From Clostridia bacterium (GTDB lineage Bacteria > Bacillota > Clostridia > Oscillospirales > Acutalibacteraceae), in the NCBI GenBank assembly GCA_017554405.1, contig JAFZIK010000020.1, positions 22,948 through 86,947 of the forward strand: a stretch of DNA of 64,000 bases, read 5' to 3'. A program made the position numbers and the translations under genes. The notes below the pieces were generated by a model that was not told the DNA's origin, did not search any database, and worked only from the letters and a program-made list of their open reading frames with translations. This document shows, piece after piece, positions 35,233 through 43,530 of the stretch (position 1 is the first letter of the stretch; each line of letters begins with the position of its first letter).

Positions 35233-36414
35233 TTGAAAGATAGAATCATTCTTCACTGTGATCTTAATAATTTCTTCGCTTCGGTATCGCTTCTCGAAAG
35301 ACCGGAGTTAAAAGAAACGCCGGTTGCCGTTTGCGGCAGCGTTGAAGCGCGGCACGGCATAGTGCTTGCCAAAAACGAGGCGGCAAAAAAGTATGGCGTT
35401 AAAACCGCCGAGGCGGTATGGGAGGCAAAGAAAAAATGCCCGGATCTTGTTATACTGCCGCCCGATTACGAAAAATACCACGCCTTCTCCCTTGCCGCAA
35501 GGGAGATATACGCACGTTATACCGACCTTATAGAGCCCTTCGGTATCGATGAATGCTGGCTGGACGTTACCGGCAGCACCCTGCTTTTCGGCTCGGGCGA
35601 GGAGATCGCCGATAAGATACGAAACGATATAAAGCGCGAGCTCGGCGTTACAATATCGGTTGGGGTCAGCTTTAACAAGGTATTCGCAAAGCTCGGCTCG
35701 GATATGAAAAAGCCGGACGCGATAACGGTAATAAGCAGGGAGAATTTCAAAAAGAAGGTATGGCCGCTTCCCGCGGGCGATCTGCTTTTTATCGGCAAGC
35801 ACACGGTGGAGAAACTTAACGGCAGCGGCGTTTTCACGGTGGGCGACCTTTCGCTTTGCGATGACGATATGCTCCGCCGCCTCTTTGGCAAAAACGGACT
35901 TTTGCTTAAAAAATACGCCCTGGGTCTTGACGATTCGCCCGTTTGCCCGCCCGACGAAAACTATAAGCCCAAAAGCGTTGGCAGAAGCACCACTCCCGAC
36001 CACGATATAACCGACCGCGGCGAGGTGTGGCGGATATATCTGAAGCTTGCCGAGCAGATATCGGATGAACTGCGGCAGACCGGTCTTTACGCCACCGGCG
36101 TTCAGATCCACACCCGCGATACGTCCCTTAATATAAAAGAGGTCGCCCGCGCCACCGCCGTGCCGGTAAATTCCGCGCTGCTTATAGCAAAATACGGCAT
36201 GGAGCTTTTCGATAAGACCTACCGCTGGAACCTGCCCCTTCGCTCGGTCGGGATAAGGGCTATAAACCTTAAGGGCGATAACGTGGCTGTGCAGGAGGAT
36301 CTTTTCGGGCTGAGCCTAAAGGACGAAAAGATCGAAAAGGTGGAGGATTCGCTTTTTGATCTCCGCAACCGCTTCGGCAAAAGCAGTATAAAGCGGGGAA
36401 GAACTATTTTTTAA
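35233..36414 (+). CDS. dinB: DNA polymerase IV (Y-family)
   Basis: 393 residues. Translesion polymerase. Catalytic motifs HCDLNNFFASV (about 8-18) and GIDECWLDVTGS (about 100); a thumb helix-hairpin-helix region (LFIGKHTVEKLNGSGVFTVGDL); little-finger domain SVGRSTTPDHD; and a beta-clamp motif QEDLF near residue 356. Start is TTG at 35233, 8 bases after GGGGG; GTG at 35224 is an alternative. It has a LexA-controlled promoter and also lies downstream of the repressor-operator promoter. Confidence 0.95.
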   Translation: MKDRIILHCDLNNFFASVSLLERPELKETPVAVCGSVEARHGIVLAKNEAAKKYGVKTAEAVWEAKKKCPDLVILPPDYEKYHAFSLAAREIYARYTDLIEPFGIDECWLDVTGSTLLFGSGEEIADKIRNDIKRELGVTISVGVSFNKVFAKLGSDMKKPDAITVISRENFKKKVWPLPAGDLLFIGKHTVEKLNGSGVFTVGDLSLCDDDMLRRLFGKNGLLLKKYALGLDDSPVCPPDENYKPKSVGRSTTPDHDITDRGEVWRIYLKLAEQISDELRQTGLYATGVQIHTRDTSLNIKEVARATAVPVNSALLIAKYGMELFDKTYRWNLPLRSVGIRAINLKGDNVAVQEDLFGLSLKDEKIEKVEDSLFDLRNRFGKSSIKRGRTIF

Positions 36415-36440
36415 CTCCGCGCGGCGGCAACGAACGCAAA

Positions 36441-36474
36441 ACGCGGGCTTAAAGGTTTTGCCTTAAGCCCGCGT
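36441..36474. terminator. Bidirectional terminator between dinB and the cohesin-like gene
   Basis: ACGCGGGCTTAA pairs with TTAAGCCCGCGT around a short loop. It lies between two convergent stop codons; T-rich tails are modest on both sides. Confidence 0.75.
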
Positions 36475-36493
36475 AATTTATATACTGTATCTT

Positions 36494-37294
36494 TTAATCA
36501 AGCGTGTTCTTATCCTTCGTTTTCTTGATCACTATAACGGTCACGACCGCCGCGATAAGTATTGCCGCAGTAATGGACGTCCATATGATCACAAGCGGAG
36601 TAAAGAACCCGGCAAAAGAAGCGAAAAAGCCGTTCTTTTCAACTTCGCCCTGCCTGTTTTCGCCGATCTCTTCACCGGTAAACGGATCTACCTCGGGTCC
36701 TGAATAATCGCCCGATTCGCCTTCGCTGTTGCCTAACGGATTTTCCTCCGGCCCGGTATAATCGCCGTTTCCGTCCCCGGCGCCGGTGGTAAGCGTATCG
36801 CCCGCCGCGCCTTCGCCGCTGACGGTCACGTAGCCCTTGCCTTCTGCGAAAACAACGTCGTTTCCGTCCGCTCCGAAGGTAAATCCCTCTTCCTTAACGG
36901 GCGTTACGGTTATTTCGTATTTGCCGGGTTTTGCGTTTTCGGTGCCGAAGGTAAGGGTCACGAAATCAACGTCTTTAACGTCCTTCGGATTGCCTACTTC
37001 CACCCAGTTTATGCTAACGGGGGATTTGCTCTTATCGGAAGTTTCAAACATTCCGCCTATCTCTTCGCTTTTCCCCACGCTCTTTAAGGTAAGCGAGGGA
37101 TCAAAGGATACCTGTATCTTTGCCGCGATAAGGCCGGGGTTGTTGCCAAACGATACCGTTACCGTGGCGTCCCCGCCCGCCTGCACCGATGCATCGGACA
37201 CAAGATACGCCGGGCTTTCCGCCGATACGAACATACCGCAGGAGAATACCGCCAGAATCAAAACAACGGTTAAAACCGAAATCAACTTTTTCAT
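36494..37294 (-). CDS. Cell-surface cohesin-domain-like protein with C-terminal membrane anchor
   Basis: 266 residues. Signal peptide to about residue 25 (ends VSA). A beta-sandwich domain (about 28-155; VQAGGDATVTVSFGNNPGLIAAKIQVSFDP) reads like a cohesin module. A proline/glycine/acid-rich linker with repeated YTGPEENP / YSGPEVDP motifs follows, then a transmembrane helix (about 228-255) and a basic tail. Probably displayed on the cell surface, binding an unknown partner. Cohesin assignment is by pattern and not certain. Confidence 0.75.
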   Translation of the reverse strand: MKKLISVLTVVLILAVFSCGMFVSAESPAYLVSDASVQAGGDATVTVSFGNNPGLIAAKIQVSFDPSLTLKSVGKSEEIGGMFETSDKSKSPVSINWVEVGNPKDVKDVDFVTLTFGTENAKPGKYEITVTPVKEEGFTFGADGNDVVFAEGKGYVTVSGEGAAGDTLTTGAGDGNGDYTGPEENPLGNSEGESGDYSGPEVDPFTGEEIGENRQGEVEKNGFFASFAGFFTPLVIIWTSITAAILIAAVVTVIVIKKTKDKNTLD

Positions 37295-37497
37295 TATATT
37301 GCCTCCGAAATATATTTATTTCCCGTATATTATACTCTAAAACGCCTAAAAATTCAAGTTAAAAAAATAAGCCGTGCCCGTCCGCTTTTTAACGGGCTCC
37401 GGGAAGAATAAAACTTGGTAACAAAATCGTTATCTTTGTTGAAAATTTTGTTTTACGGTGATATACTCTCATCAGTGCTTTATTTGTGGGGATGTTT

Positions 37498-38733
37498 ATG
37501 CAGAACAAAAAATTATACCTGATCCTCGGCGTTTGTATCGCCGCCGCGCTGGTTATGATCGCCGCGGTGCTGATAATCCTTCGCGCCAACGATGCGCGCA
37601 TAGAGTTCAGCATTCCGGAGTATTCGGTGGAAACGGTGGAATTCGGCGGAGAGTGGACCGCGCCGGAGGTAAAAGCTTATCTTAAGGGCAATATTTTCAA
37701 TAAATCGGGCAAAGAGATAGAGGTTACCCGCGAGGGCGATGCGAATACTTCCGAGCTTGGCGAATACCGCATAGTATATTCGGCTTCGGCCGATCTTGTA
37801 AGCGGCAGCGCGGAATACGTGGTAAAGGTGGTAGATACCACCCCGCCGGTCATCACCCTTGCCGCCGCAAAAAGCGAGTTTCTCTACGTTGGCGATACCT
37901 ATGCCGAGGCGGGCTTCACCGCGACCGACGCGGTGGACGGCGACCTGACCGGCAGCGTTACCGCGACCGATATCGATACCTCTACCCCCGGGCAAAAGGA
38001 GATAACCTATACCGTTACCGATCAAAGCGGCAACGTTTGCACCGCCACCCGCACCGTGGTGGTCCGGGAAAAACCGGCGCCCACCCAGGTGATAGATTCT
38101 CCTCCCTCAACCGGAGGCGGCGTTATCTACCTTACTTTTGACGACGGACCGAGCGCCTATACCGCGACCCTTCTCGATATTCTCAAAAAGTATAACGTTA
38201 AGGCGACCTTCTTTGTTACCGGCAGCGGCGACCGCTCGCTCATAGCCCGCGAGGCGGCGGAGGGTCACAGCGTTGGCATCCACACGCTTACCCACGAGTA
38301 TTCTAAGATCTATGCGAGCGTGGATGCGTATTTTGCCGATCTTAACGCGGTAAACGAGATAATAAAGGAGCAAACGGGCGAATACTCGAAGCTCGTGCGT
38401 TTCCCGGGCGGCAGCTCTAACACCGTAAGCAAAAAATACTGCAAGGGTATTATGACGCAGCTGGCGGCTGAACTTGAGGCGAAGGGCTATAAATACTTCG
38501 ACTGGAACGTTTCCAGCGGCGACGCCGGCGGCACCACCGTTTCGGATACCGTTTACACAAACGTTATAAACGGCGTGCGCGGCAAGGCGTATTCGATAGT
38601 GCTTCAGCACGATATAAAAAATTTCAGCGTTAACGCGGTAGAGCGCATTATCGTATGGGGACTTAACAACGGCTATACCTTTGCTCCCCTTACGCCGGAC
38701 AGCCCCACCGTTCACCAGCATATAAATAATTGA
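37498..38733 (+). CDS. Membrane-anchored polysaccharide deacetylase with Ig-like domains
   Basis: 411 residues. An N-terminal membrane helix (about 6-28) anchors it outside the cell. Then come two bacterial Ig-like domains; the second reads TTPPVITLAAAKSEFLYVGDTYAE, the DUF5011/HYR type. The C-terminal NodB deacetylase has YLTFDDGPSAYTATLLDIL, the zinc pair in GHSVGIHTLTHEY, and RFPGGSSN. Likely removes acetyl groups from peptidoglycan or another glycan. Start ATG 37498 chosen by spacing to GGGG; ATG 37492 is possible. Confidence 0.9.
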   Translation: MQNKKLYLILGVCIAAALVMIAAVLIILRANDARIEFSIPEYSVETVEFGGEWTAPEVKAYLKGNIFNKSGKEIEVTREGDANTSELGEYRIVYSASADLVSGSAEYVVKVVDTTPPVITLAAAKSEFLYVGDTYAEAGFTATDAVDGDLTGSVTATDIDTSTPGQKEITYTVTDQSGNVCTATRTVVVREKPAPTQVIDSPPSTGGGVIYLTFDDGPSAYTATLLDILKKYNVKATFFVTGSGDRSLIAREAAEGHSVGIHTLTHEYSKIYASVDAYFADLNAVNEIIKEQTGEYSKLVRFPGGSSNTVSKKYCKGIMTQLAAELEAKGYKYFDWNVSSGDAGGTTVSDTVYTNVINGVRGKAYSIVLQHDIKNFSVNAVERIIVWGLNNGYTFAPLTPDSPTVHQHINN

Positions 38734-38879
38734 TATTAGACGGTAGACGTTGGTGCCTGCGGCGCAATATATAATAGGGACGATGTGGGCATCGTCCCCT
38801 ACGAAACATCAATATAGATTGATGCGCCTTCGGCGCACATATTGTCTGATATCTGAAATCTGTCATCTGAAATCTGAAA
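38734..38879 (+). repeat. Composite repeat unit after the deacetylase gene
   Basis: Begins at the base after the stop: TTAGACG/GTAGACG heptamers, TTGGTGCCTGCGGCGC, then the 22-bp hairpin GGGACGATG-TGGG-CATCGTCCC (38777-38798), the first 24 bp of the core (38799-38822), and a TGCGCC-TT-CGGCGCA hairpin. Five TCTGAAA-type heptamers in exact 7-bp register follow (38845-38879). Same order and orientation as the unit near 11340. Confidence 0.85.
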
Positions 38880-38905
38880 GCGGCGGGAGAATCCCGCCGC
38901 TTTTG
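38880..38905 (+). terminator. Terminator of the deacetylase gene
   Basis: GCGGCGGGAGAATCCCGCCGC followed by TTTTG. Directly abuts the last heptamer. Confidence 0.85.
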
Positions 38906-38906
38906 T

Positions 38907-40952
38907 TTATACTATCGATGCTATCCAGCCAACAAGCTTTTGTATCATTCCGCCGTAGGTTATAAACAACGGCGCGAAAACGACCGCCACTATGGTCATA
39001 AGCTTTATAAGAATGTTTATGGCGGGGCCGGAGGTATCCTTGAAGGGATCGCCCACCGTATCGCCCACTACCGCGGCGCGATGCGCTATAGAGCCCTTGC
39101 CGCCGAAGGCGCCGCCTTCTATGAACTTTTTGGCGTTATCCCAGGCTCCGCCCGCGTTGGACATCATAATAGCCAGCAGCACGCCCGATAAAAGCGCGCC
39201 AACGAGCATTCCGCCGAGCGCCTCCTTGCCCATCAAGAGCCCTATAAGAAGCGGTGCCAGAACAGCAAGCACAGCAGGGATTATCATCTCGCGCAGCGCG
39301 GCAGAGGTGGATATCGAAACGCATTTTGCGTAATCCGGTTTTTCGGCGCCCTCCATAATGCCCTTTTTCTCGCGGAACTGGCGGCGGACCTCTTCTATCA
39401 TCTTGTTTGCCGCCTTGCCTACCGAATTCATTGTAAACGCCGAGAACATAAAGGGGAGCATGGCGCCGATAAACGCGCCCGATATTACCCACGGATTAAG
39501 GAAGTTTATGTTCTTTATATGCGCAACGTTGGCGTATGCCACGAACAGCGCCAGCGCGGTAAGCGCCGCCGAGCCGATCGCAAAGCCCTTGCCTACCGCC
39601 GCGGTGGTGTTGCCCACCGAATCAAGCTTATCGGTTATCTCGCGCACCTCTTTAGGCATACCGGACATCTCTGCTATGCCGCCCGCGTTATCCGAAACCG
39701 GACCGTAAGCGTCAACCGCTATTGTCATACCCGCGGTGGAGAGCATACCTACCGCCGATATGGCGATACCGTAAACGCCGCCTAATATATAGGCACCCAC
39801 TATGCCCGCCGCGATAATGACTATCGGCACTACGGTAGACATCATACCAACCGCCAGACCGCTTATTATGGTGGTCGCGTCACCCGTTTCGGATTCGTGG
39901 GCTATGTTGCGCACGCTCCTGAAACGGTCGGAGGTATAGTATTCGGTTATCTGTCCTATCGCGGTCCCGACGGCAAGACCGATTATTACAACGCCGGCAA
40001 GCTTATACGTATCAAAAAAGGTTTTTGAAAGTATTACCGCCGCTACCGCCGAAAGTCCCGCGGAAACGTAGGTCCCGATATTGAGCGCCCGCTCGGGGTT
40101 GGCTTTTTTGCCTCCGCGCACCGCAAGGATACCGATTATCGAGGCGATTATGCCCACCGCCGATATGATAAGCGGGAAAAGCGCGCCAAGCACCTGCTTG
40201 CCCTCGTATCTGAATCCCGCGGCAAAGGCAAGGGTTATAGCCGAAATGATCGAGCCCACGTAAGATTCAAACAGATCGGAGCCCATACCGGCGATATCGC
40301 CGACGTTATCGCCAACGTTATCGGCGATGACCGCAGGGTTGCGGGGATCATCCTCGGGGATGCCCACCTCTACTTTACCTACAAGATCGGCGCCAACGTC
40401 GGCGGCCTTTGTATATATACCGCCGCCTACTCTGCCGAAAAGCGCCATACTTGAAGCGCCGAGCCCGAACCCGGTAAGGCACTCTGCCGCCGTTCTGTCA
40501 TCAAGGATCAGAAAGGCAAGTCCAACGCCCGTTATGCCGAGCCCCACTACGCAAAGTCCCATAACCGCGCCCGATTTAAAGGCAACGCCGAGCGCCTTAT
40601 TCATGCCGCCCTTTTCCGCCGCCGCCGCGGTGCGCACGTTGCCCTTTGTTGCAACCTGCATACCGAAGTATCCCGCAAGCACCGAGAAGAGCGCCCCGGC
40701 TACGTAAAGCACCGCCGTTACGGCACTGCCGAGAGCAAAGCCGATAGCAAGCGCCAGAGCCGCTATGACTATTGCCATAGTCACATACTCGCGCCTTAAG
40801 AACGCCATAGCGCCCGAATGGATATAGCCGGATATCTCGCGCATACGGTCGTTACCGGTATCCTGCTTTGATACCCAGATCGCGAGAGCACCCGCAACGG
40901 CAAGGGCGATAACGCCCGCCGCAGGGGGAAGAATTCGTAAAATGTTTTCCAT
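38907..40952 (-). CDS. hppA: Membrane-bound cation-pumping pyrophosphatase, potassium-dependent type
   Basis: 681 residues, about 16 membrane helices. Hydrolyses pyrophosphate to pump Na+ and/or H+. The pyrophosphate site [11 protein letters not shown], the segment [20 protein letters not shown], and the late [20 protein letters not shown] are intact. [12 protein letters not shown] carries alanine where potassium-independent enzymes have lysine, so it should need K+. A sodium pump would match the decarboxylase operon, but the ion cannot be told from this sequence by eye. ATG at 40952 is preferred to the longer TTG start. Confidence 0.95.
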   Translation of the reverse strand: MENILRILPPAAGVIALAVAGALAIWVSKQDTGNDRMREISGYIHSGAMAFLRREYVTMAIVIAALALAIGFALGSAVTAVLYVAGALFSVLAGYFGMQVATKGNVRTAAAAEKGGMNKALGVAFKSGAVMGLCVVGLGITGVGLAFLILDDRTAAECLTGFGLGASSMALFGRVGGGIYTKAADVGADLVGKVEVGIPEDDPRNPAVIADNVGDNVGDIAGMGSDLFESYVGSIISAITLAFAAGFRYEGKQVLGALFPLIISAVGIIASIIGILAVRGGKKANPERALNIGTYVSAGLSAVAAVILSKTFFDTYKLAGVVIIGLAVGTAIGQITEYYTSDRFRSVRNIAHESETGDATTIISGLAVGMMSTVVPIVIIAAGIVGAYILGGVYGIAISAVGMLSTAGMTIAVDAYGPVSDNAGGIAEMSGMPKEVREITDKLDSVGNTTAAVGKGFAIGSAALTALALFVAYANVAHIKNINFLNPWVISGAFIGAMLPFMFSAFTMNSVGKAANKMIEEVRRQFREKKGIMEGAEKPDYAKCVSISTSAALREMIIPAVLAVLAPLLIGLLMGKEALGGMLVGALLSGVLLAIMMSNAGGAWDNAKKFIEGGAFGGKGSIAHRAAVVGDTVGDPFKDTSGPAINILIKLMTIVAVVFAPLFITYGGMIQKLVGWIASIV

Positions 40953-40989
40953 AAAATGCACCAAACAAATATATATTTTCTAAGACTTG

Positions 40990-41335
40990 GCGGGCGGATG
41001 ATTCCACCCGCGGACGCCTTTAACTAACAACTAATAACTAAAAACTAAAAACTAATCACTAATAACTGAAAACCAAAAGCCGCACGTTCGTCTACCGTCT
41101 AACGTCTAACATCTAACATCTAAAGTCTAACATCTGCCGTCTACCGTCCAACATCTAACGTCTAACATCTAACGTCTACCGTCTACCGTCTGAAACGGGC
41201 GACCCGTAATCGCCCCTACAAACGGTCAATCTATATTGATGTTTCGTAGGGGACGATGCCCACATCGTCCCGCTTTTATAAAACGCGCCGCAGGCTCCAA
41301 CGTCTAACGTCTATTGTCTAACGTCTACCGTCTAA
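40990..41335. repeat. Largest heptamer arrays plus hairpin-core-hairpin element
   Basis: No gene in this gap. Eight AACTAAT-type units in exact 7-bp steps (41022-41077), then fifteen CGTCTAA/CATCTAA-type units in exact register (41089-41193). Next comes the hairpin-core-hairpin element in reverse orientation: hairpin 41197-41215, 34-bp core 41216-41249, hairpin 41250-41271. A GCGCCGCAGGC motif and five more CGTCTAA units (41301-41335) follow. The minus-strand reading gives the same module order as at 11100-11231. Confidence 0.88.
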
Positions 41336-41350
41336 AACTGATGAGTGAAC

Positions 41351-41381
41351 AAAATTGCTCCACGGTGAGGCCGTGGAGCAA
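41351..41381 (-). terminator. Terminator of the secreted-protein / small-peptide operon
   Basis: TTGCTCCACGG pairs with CCGTGGAGCAA; on the minus strand TTTTG follows. Ends the unit that starts at the promoter near 43113. Confidence 0.85.
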
Positions 41382-41398
41382 TCTGTATTGTTTTGATA

Positions 41399-41506
41399 TT
41401 AAGAAGCGAACGGATCCTCTTCTTCACCGGGGTAGTCGCCGCTGGAGGCCATTATTATATCTTCAACATCAATTTCATAGATCTCAAGATCAGCTTTTTT
41501 AAACAT
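41399..41506 (-). CDS. Small acidic peptide, 35 residues
   Basis: Reads MFKKADLEIYEIDVEDIIMA, then SSGDYPGEEEDPFAS. The ATG follows an excellent GAGGAGG ribosome site and the gene sits 22 bp after the stop of the secreted protein, before the terminator, so it is very probably translated. A short amphipathic leader-like half (EIYEIDVEDIIM) is followed by a SSGD turn and a tail rich in E, D, P and G. No signal peptide. It may be a precursor recognised by the PqqD-like protein nearby, or just a small acidic protein; no homologue identified by me. Confidence 0.7.
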   Translation of the reverse strand: MFKKADLEIYEIDVEDIIMASSGDYPGEEEDPFAS

Positions 41507-41528
41507 TGTAGTATATCCTCCTCTCAAA

Positions 41529-43013
41529 TTAAGCGAACGCCTGGTTGAGGTAGTATGCATAGTTCATCATCCACTGGAATACGGCAGCGTCACTCTTGGT
41601 AGAACGTGCCTTGGCATACTTACCGAAGCTGTAAGAAATGGTCTTCGCGCTGTTCTTAACACCGATCTCGATGTCGCCGGTCAAATACTTGGTCGGGATA
41701 TCGGAAACTGTGAGGGTGTCACCGGTAAGGGCAACTTCCTTAGAATATACGAGTTCGCCGGAATCATAAACCTTAACGGTTGCGTTAAGACCGGTTGTGT
41801 CGAAGCGTAAATTCATCTTCGGCTTATAACCTGTGGTTACGCTGACCTTGGAAAGGGTCCAAGTATCATCGGAACCGGTTGCAACAGCCGCCTTGCTTGT
41901 GGGCAGAGTCCAGTCAGCAACGCCGGTCTTGGCATCGCCGAATGAATCGGCAAGGCCTGCAAACTCAGCTGTATATTTACCGAAGTTCCAAAGTGATTTA
42001 GCATAGTTCTTCTCTGCCGCGGTACCGTCTGAAATCAGAGCCTCAAGATACTGCTTAACGCTATATTCCCACTTGTCGCTTATTGTGGTTGCGCCGCCGG
42101 CAGCAACCGCTATAAAGTTACCGGTTATGGGTCTGCCCATACGGCCAACGCCGCCGTTTCTGCCGCAGGGGAATACATAGTAATCGGTGCCGCCATCGTT
42201 CATTACGCCGCTCTTAGTCGAGGTAGCAGTTTCGGTTACGTTGTTGCCTAAATCGTCATTCGTCTGATAAGAATATGTGAAGTAAACGGTTTGGTAAGCA
42301 TCAACAGCGCTCTTTGGAACTAAAGCGTTGAGAACGGTATCGCCGTCATTCGTGAAGGAAAGAACGGCTTTCTTTGTATCGGCAAGAGCGTTGGTGGTAA
42401 GAGAACCGGTATCGCTTATCTCGGTCTCAACTTCAGAGCAGCCCGCTACCGAACAAGCGTGGGTAGTAACGTTGCCGGTGGTGGTGGTATCGCCGTTAAA
42501 GTCATGAACGTGGATAGTGCCCGAAGCGTTGGAGCAGGTATAGGACTCCTCAACGGTGTTGGTGATGGTTATCGAACCTGCGGTAACCGTCCAGGCAGTG
42601 CCTGCCGCCTTATTCGCAAGAGCGCCATCGTTGATCGTGAACTTAGCAACGAGCGTAAGGCTTGTTGCCGATACGATATCGGGGGTAGCGCTCTCAGAGA
42701 AGCCTGCGAACAGAACCTTGCTGTTTGCCGGGTTCACATAGATATGGAAGCCCTCGGTTGCGGTTGAGCAATCAATAAGCGTAAGGCCGGTCGCACTGAA
42801 GGTAAAGCTGCCGGCGGTGAAAGCATCAGCGCTTGTAAAGGTTACCTCTGCGGAAACGTAAGACGCCTTATCACCCTGATAATAAGCAGCACCCGTAACG
42901 GTTGCGGTAGCGGTGTGCGTATCGGCGAAAACCGCGCCGGTAAATACGGCGGTAAGGCAGAGCGCCATAACGCAAACTATCGCAATTACTTTGGAAATTG
43001 TTTTCTTTGACAT
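41529..43013 (-). CDS. Large secreted protein with cohesin-like N-terminal domain
   Basis: 494 residues. Signal peptide of about 31 (ends VFAD). The first domain (about 32-155) is a beta sandwich like cohesins (KASYVSAEVTFTSADAFTAGSFTFSATGL). A cysteine-bearing central stretch follows (YTCSNASG, HACSVAGCSEVE), then a long, helix-containing domain with aromatic residues (DKWEYSVKQYLEAL, NYAKSLWNFGKYTAEF), ending AVFQWMMNYAYYLNQAF. There is no transmembrane helix or LPxTG motif at the end. Its codon use is less extreme than the neighbours', hinting at high expression. Function unknown. Confidence 0.75.
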   Translation of the reverse strand: MSKKTISKVIAIVCVMALCLTAVFTGAVFADTHTATATVTGAAYYQGDKASYVSAEVTFTSADAFTAGSFTFSATGLTLIDCSTATEGFHIYVNPANSKVLFAGFSESATPDIVSATSLTLVAKFTINDGALANKAAGTAWTVTAGSITITNTVEESYTCSNASGTIHVHDFNGDTTTTGNVTTHACSVAGCSEVETEISDTGSLTTNALADTKKAVLSFTNDGDTVLNALVPKSAVDAYQTVYFTYSYQTNDDLGNNVTETATSTKSGVMNDGGTDYYVFPCGRNGGVGRMGRPITGNFIAVAAGGATTISDKWEYSVKQYLEALISDGTAAEKNYAKSLWNFGKYTAEFAGLADSFGDAKTGVADWTLPTSKAAVATGSDDTWTLSKVSVTTGYKPKMNLRFDTTGLNATVKVYDSGELVYSKEVALTGDTLTVSDIPTKYLTGDIEIGVKNSAKTISYSFGKYAKARSTKSDAAVFQWMMNYAYYLNQAFA

Positions 43014-43084
43014 TAAAACCTACTCCTAACTGGCATAAGCCAAATATGTATGATTATATACCGAACAAACTTCGGCTCACCGTA

Positions 43085-43113
43085 ATTATAACATCGGTAT
43101 AATATAAATGCAA
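43085..43113 (-). promoter_or_regulatory. Promoter of the secreted-protein operon
   Basis: Minus strand TTGCAT (43113-43108), 17-bp spacer, TATAAT (43090-43085), about 70 bp ahead of the gene. Confidence 0.7.
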
Positions 43114-43206
43114 GCATTTTTTCAAAAAAAATGCACAAAAAATTTTATCGTTTTGCGCATTTCCTACAATTCGCATTTATGCCGAAAACCGCCTGTTTCA
43201 AACAAC

Positions 43207-43235
43207 TTGACATTTATCCGTAAATTCATTATCAT
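43207..43235 (+). promoter_or_regulatory. Promoter of the pqqD-like / peptidase operon
   Basis: TTGACA (43207-43212), 17-bp spacer, TATCAT (43230-43235), about 31 bp ahead of the PqqD-like gene. Confidence 0.75.
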
Positions 43236-43266
43236 ATACACAAGATGTTGTGTTTGAGGTGAAAAA

Positions 43267-43530
43267 GTGAAATTAAAGTGTCAATTTGTTATAAATAACG
43301 TTGCGGGCGAATGCATAGCCGTTCCGGTGGGCAAAAACAGCGATTTTCACGGTTATATAAAGCTTAATGAGACCGGAAAGGACGTTTTTGAGCTTTTAAA
43401 GAAGGATACCGACAGGGCGAAGATAATATCCGCGCTTGCCGCAAAGTATCCCGAAGCCACGGCGGCGGAGATAGAAGAAAGCGTTGATAACGTTATAAAC
43501 AAGCTCAAAGCGGCGGATATGCTGATATGA
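43267..43530 (+). CDS. PqqD-like protein (RiPP recognition element fold)
   Basis: 87 residues. The pattern GYIKLNETGKDVFELLKKDTD, then EESVDNVINKLKAADMLI, is that of the PqqD superfamily: a three-stranded sheet plus winged helices that bind leader peptides of ribosomally made, modified peptides. In PqqD and related RRE domains this hands the precursor to its modifying enzyme. No radical-SAM or other maturase gene lies beside it. Start follows TGAGGTG. Its stop overlaps the peptidase start (ATGA). Confidence 0.85.
   Translation: MKLKCQFVINNVAGECIAVPVGKNSDFHGYIKLNETGKDVFELLKKDTDRAKIISALAAKYPEATAAEIEESVDNVINKLKAADMLI

Noticed and set aside
33558-36414. Prophage or integrative element
   Set aside because: No integrase, excisionase, terminase, relaxase or direct-repeat attachment sites are seen; flanks are metabolic and surface genes.
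40990-41335. CRISPR array
   Set aside because: Units are 7 bp with no spacers and no cas genes; register is purely tandem.
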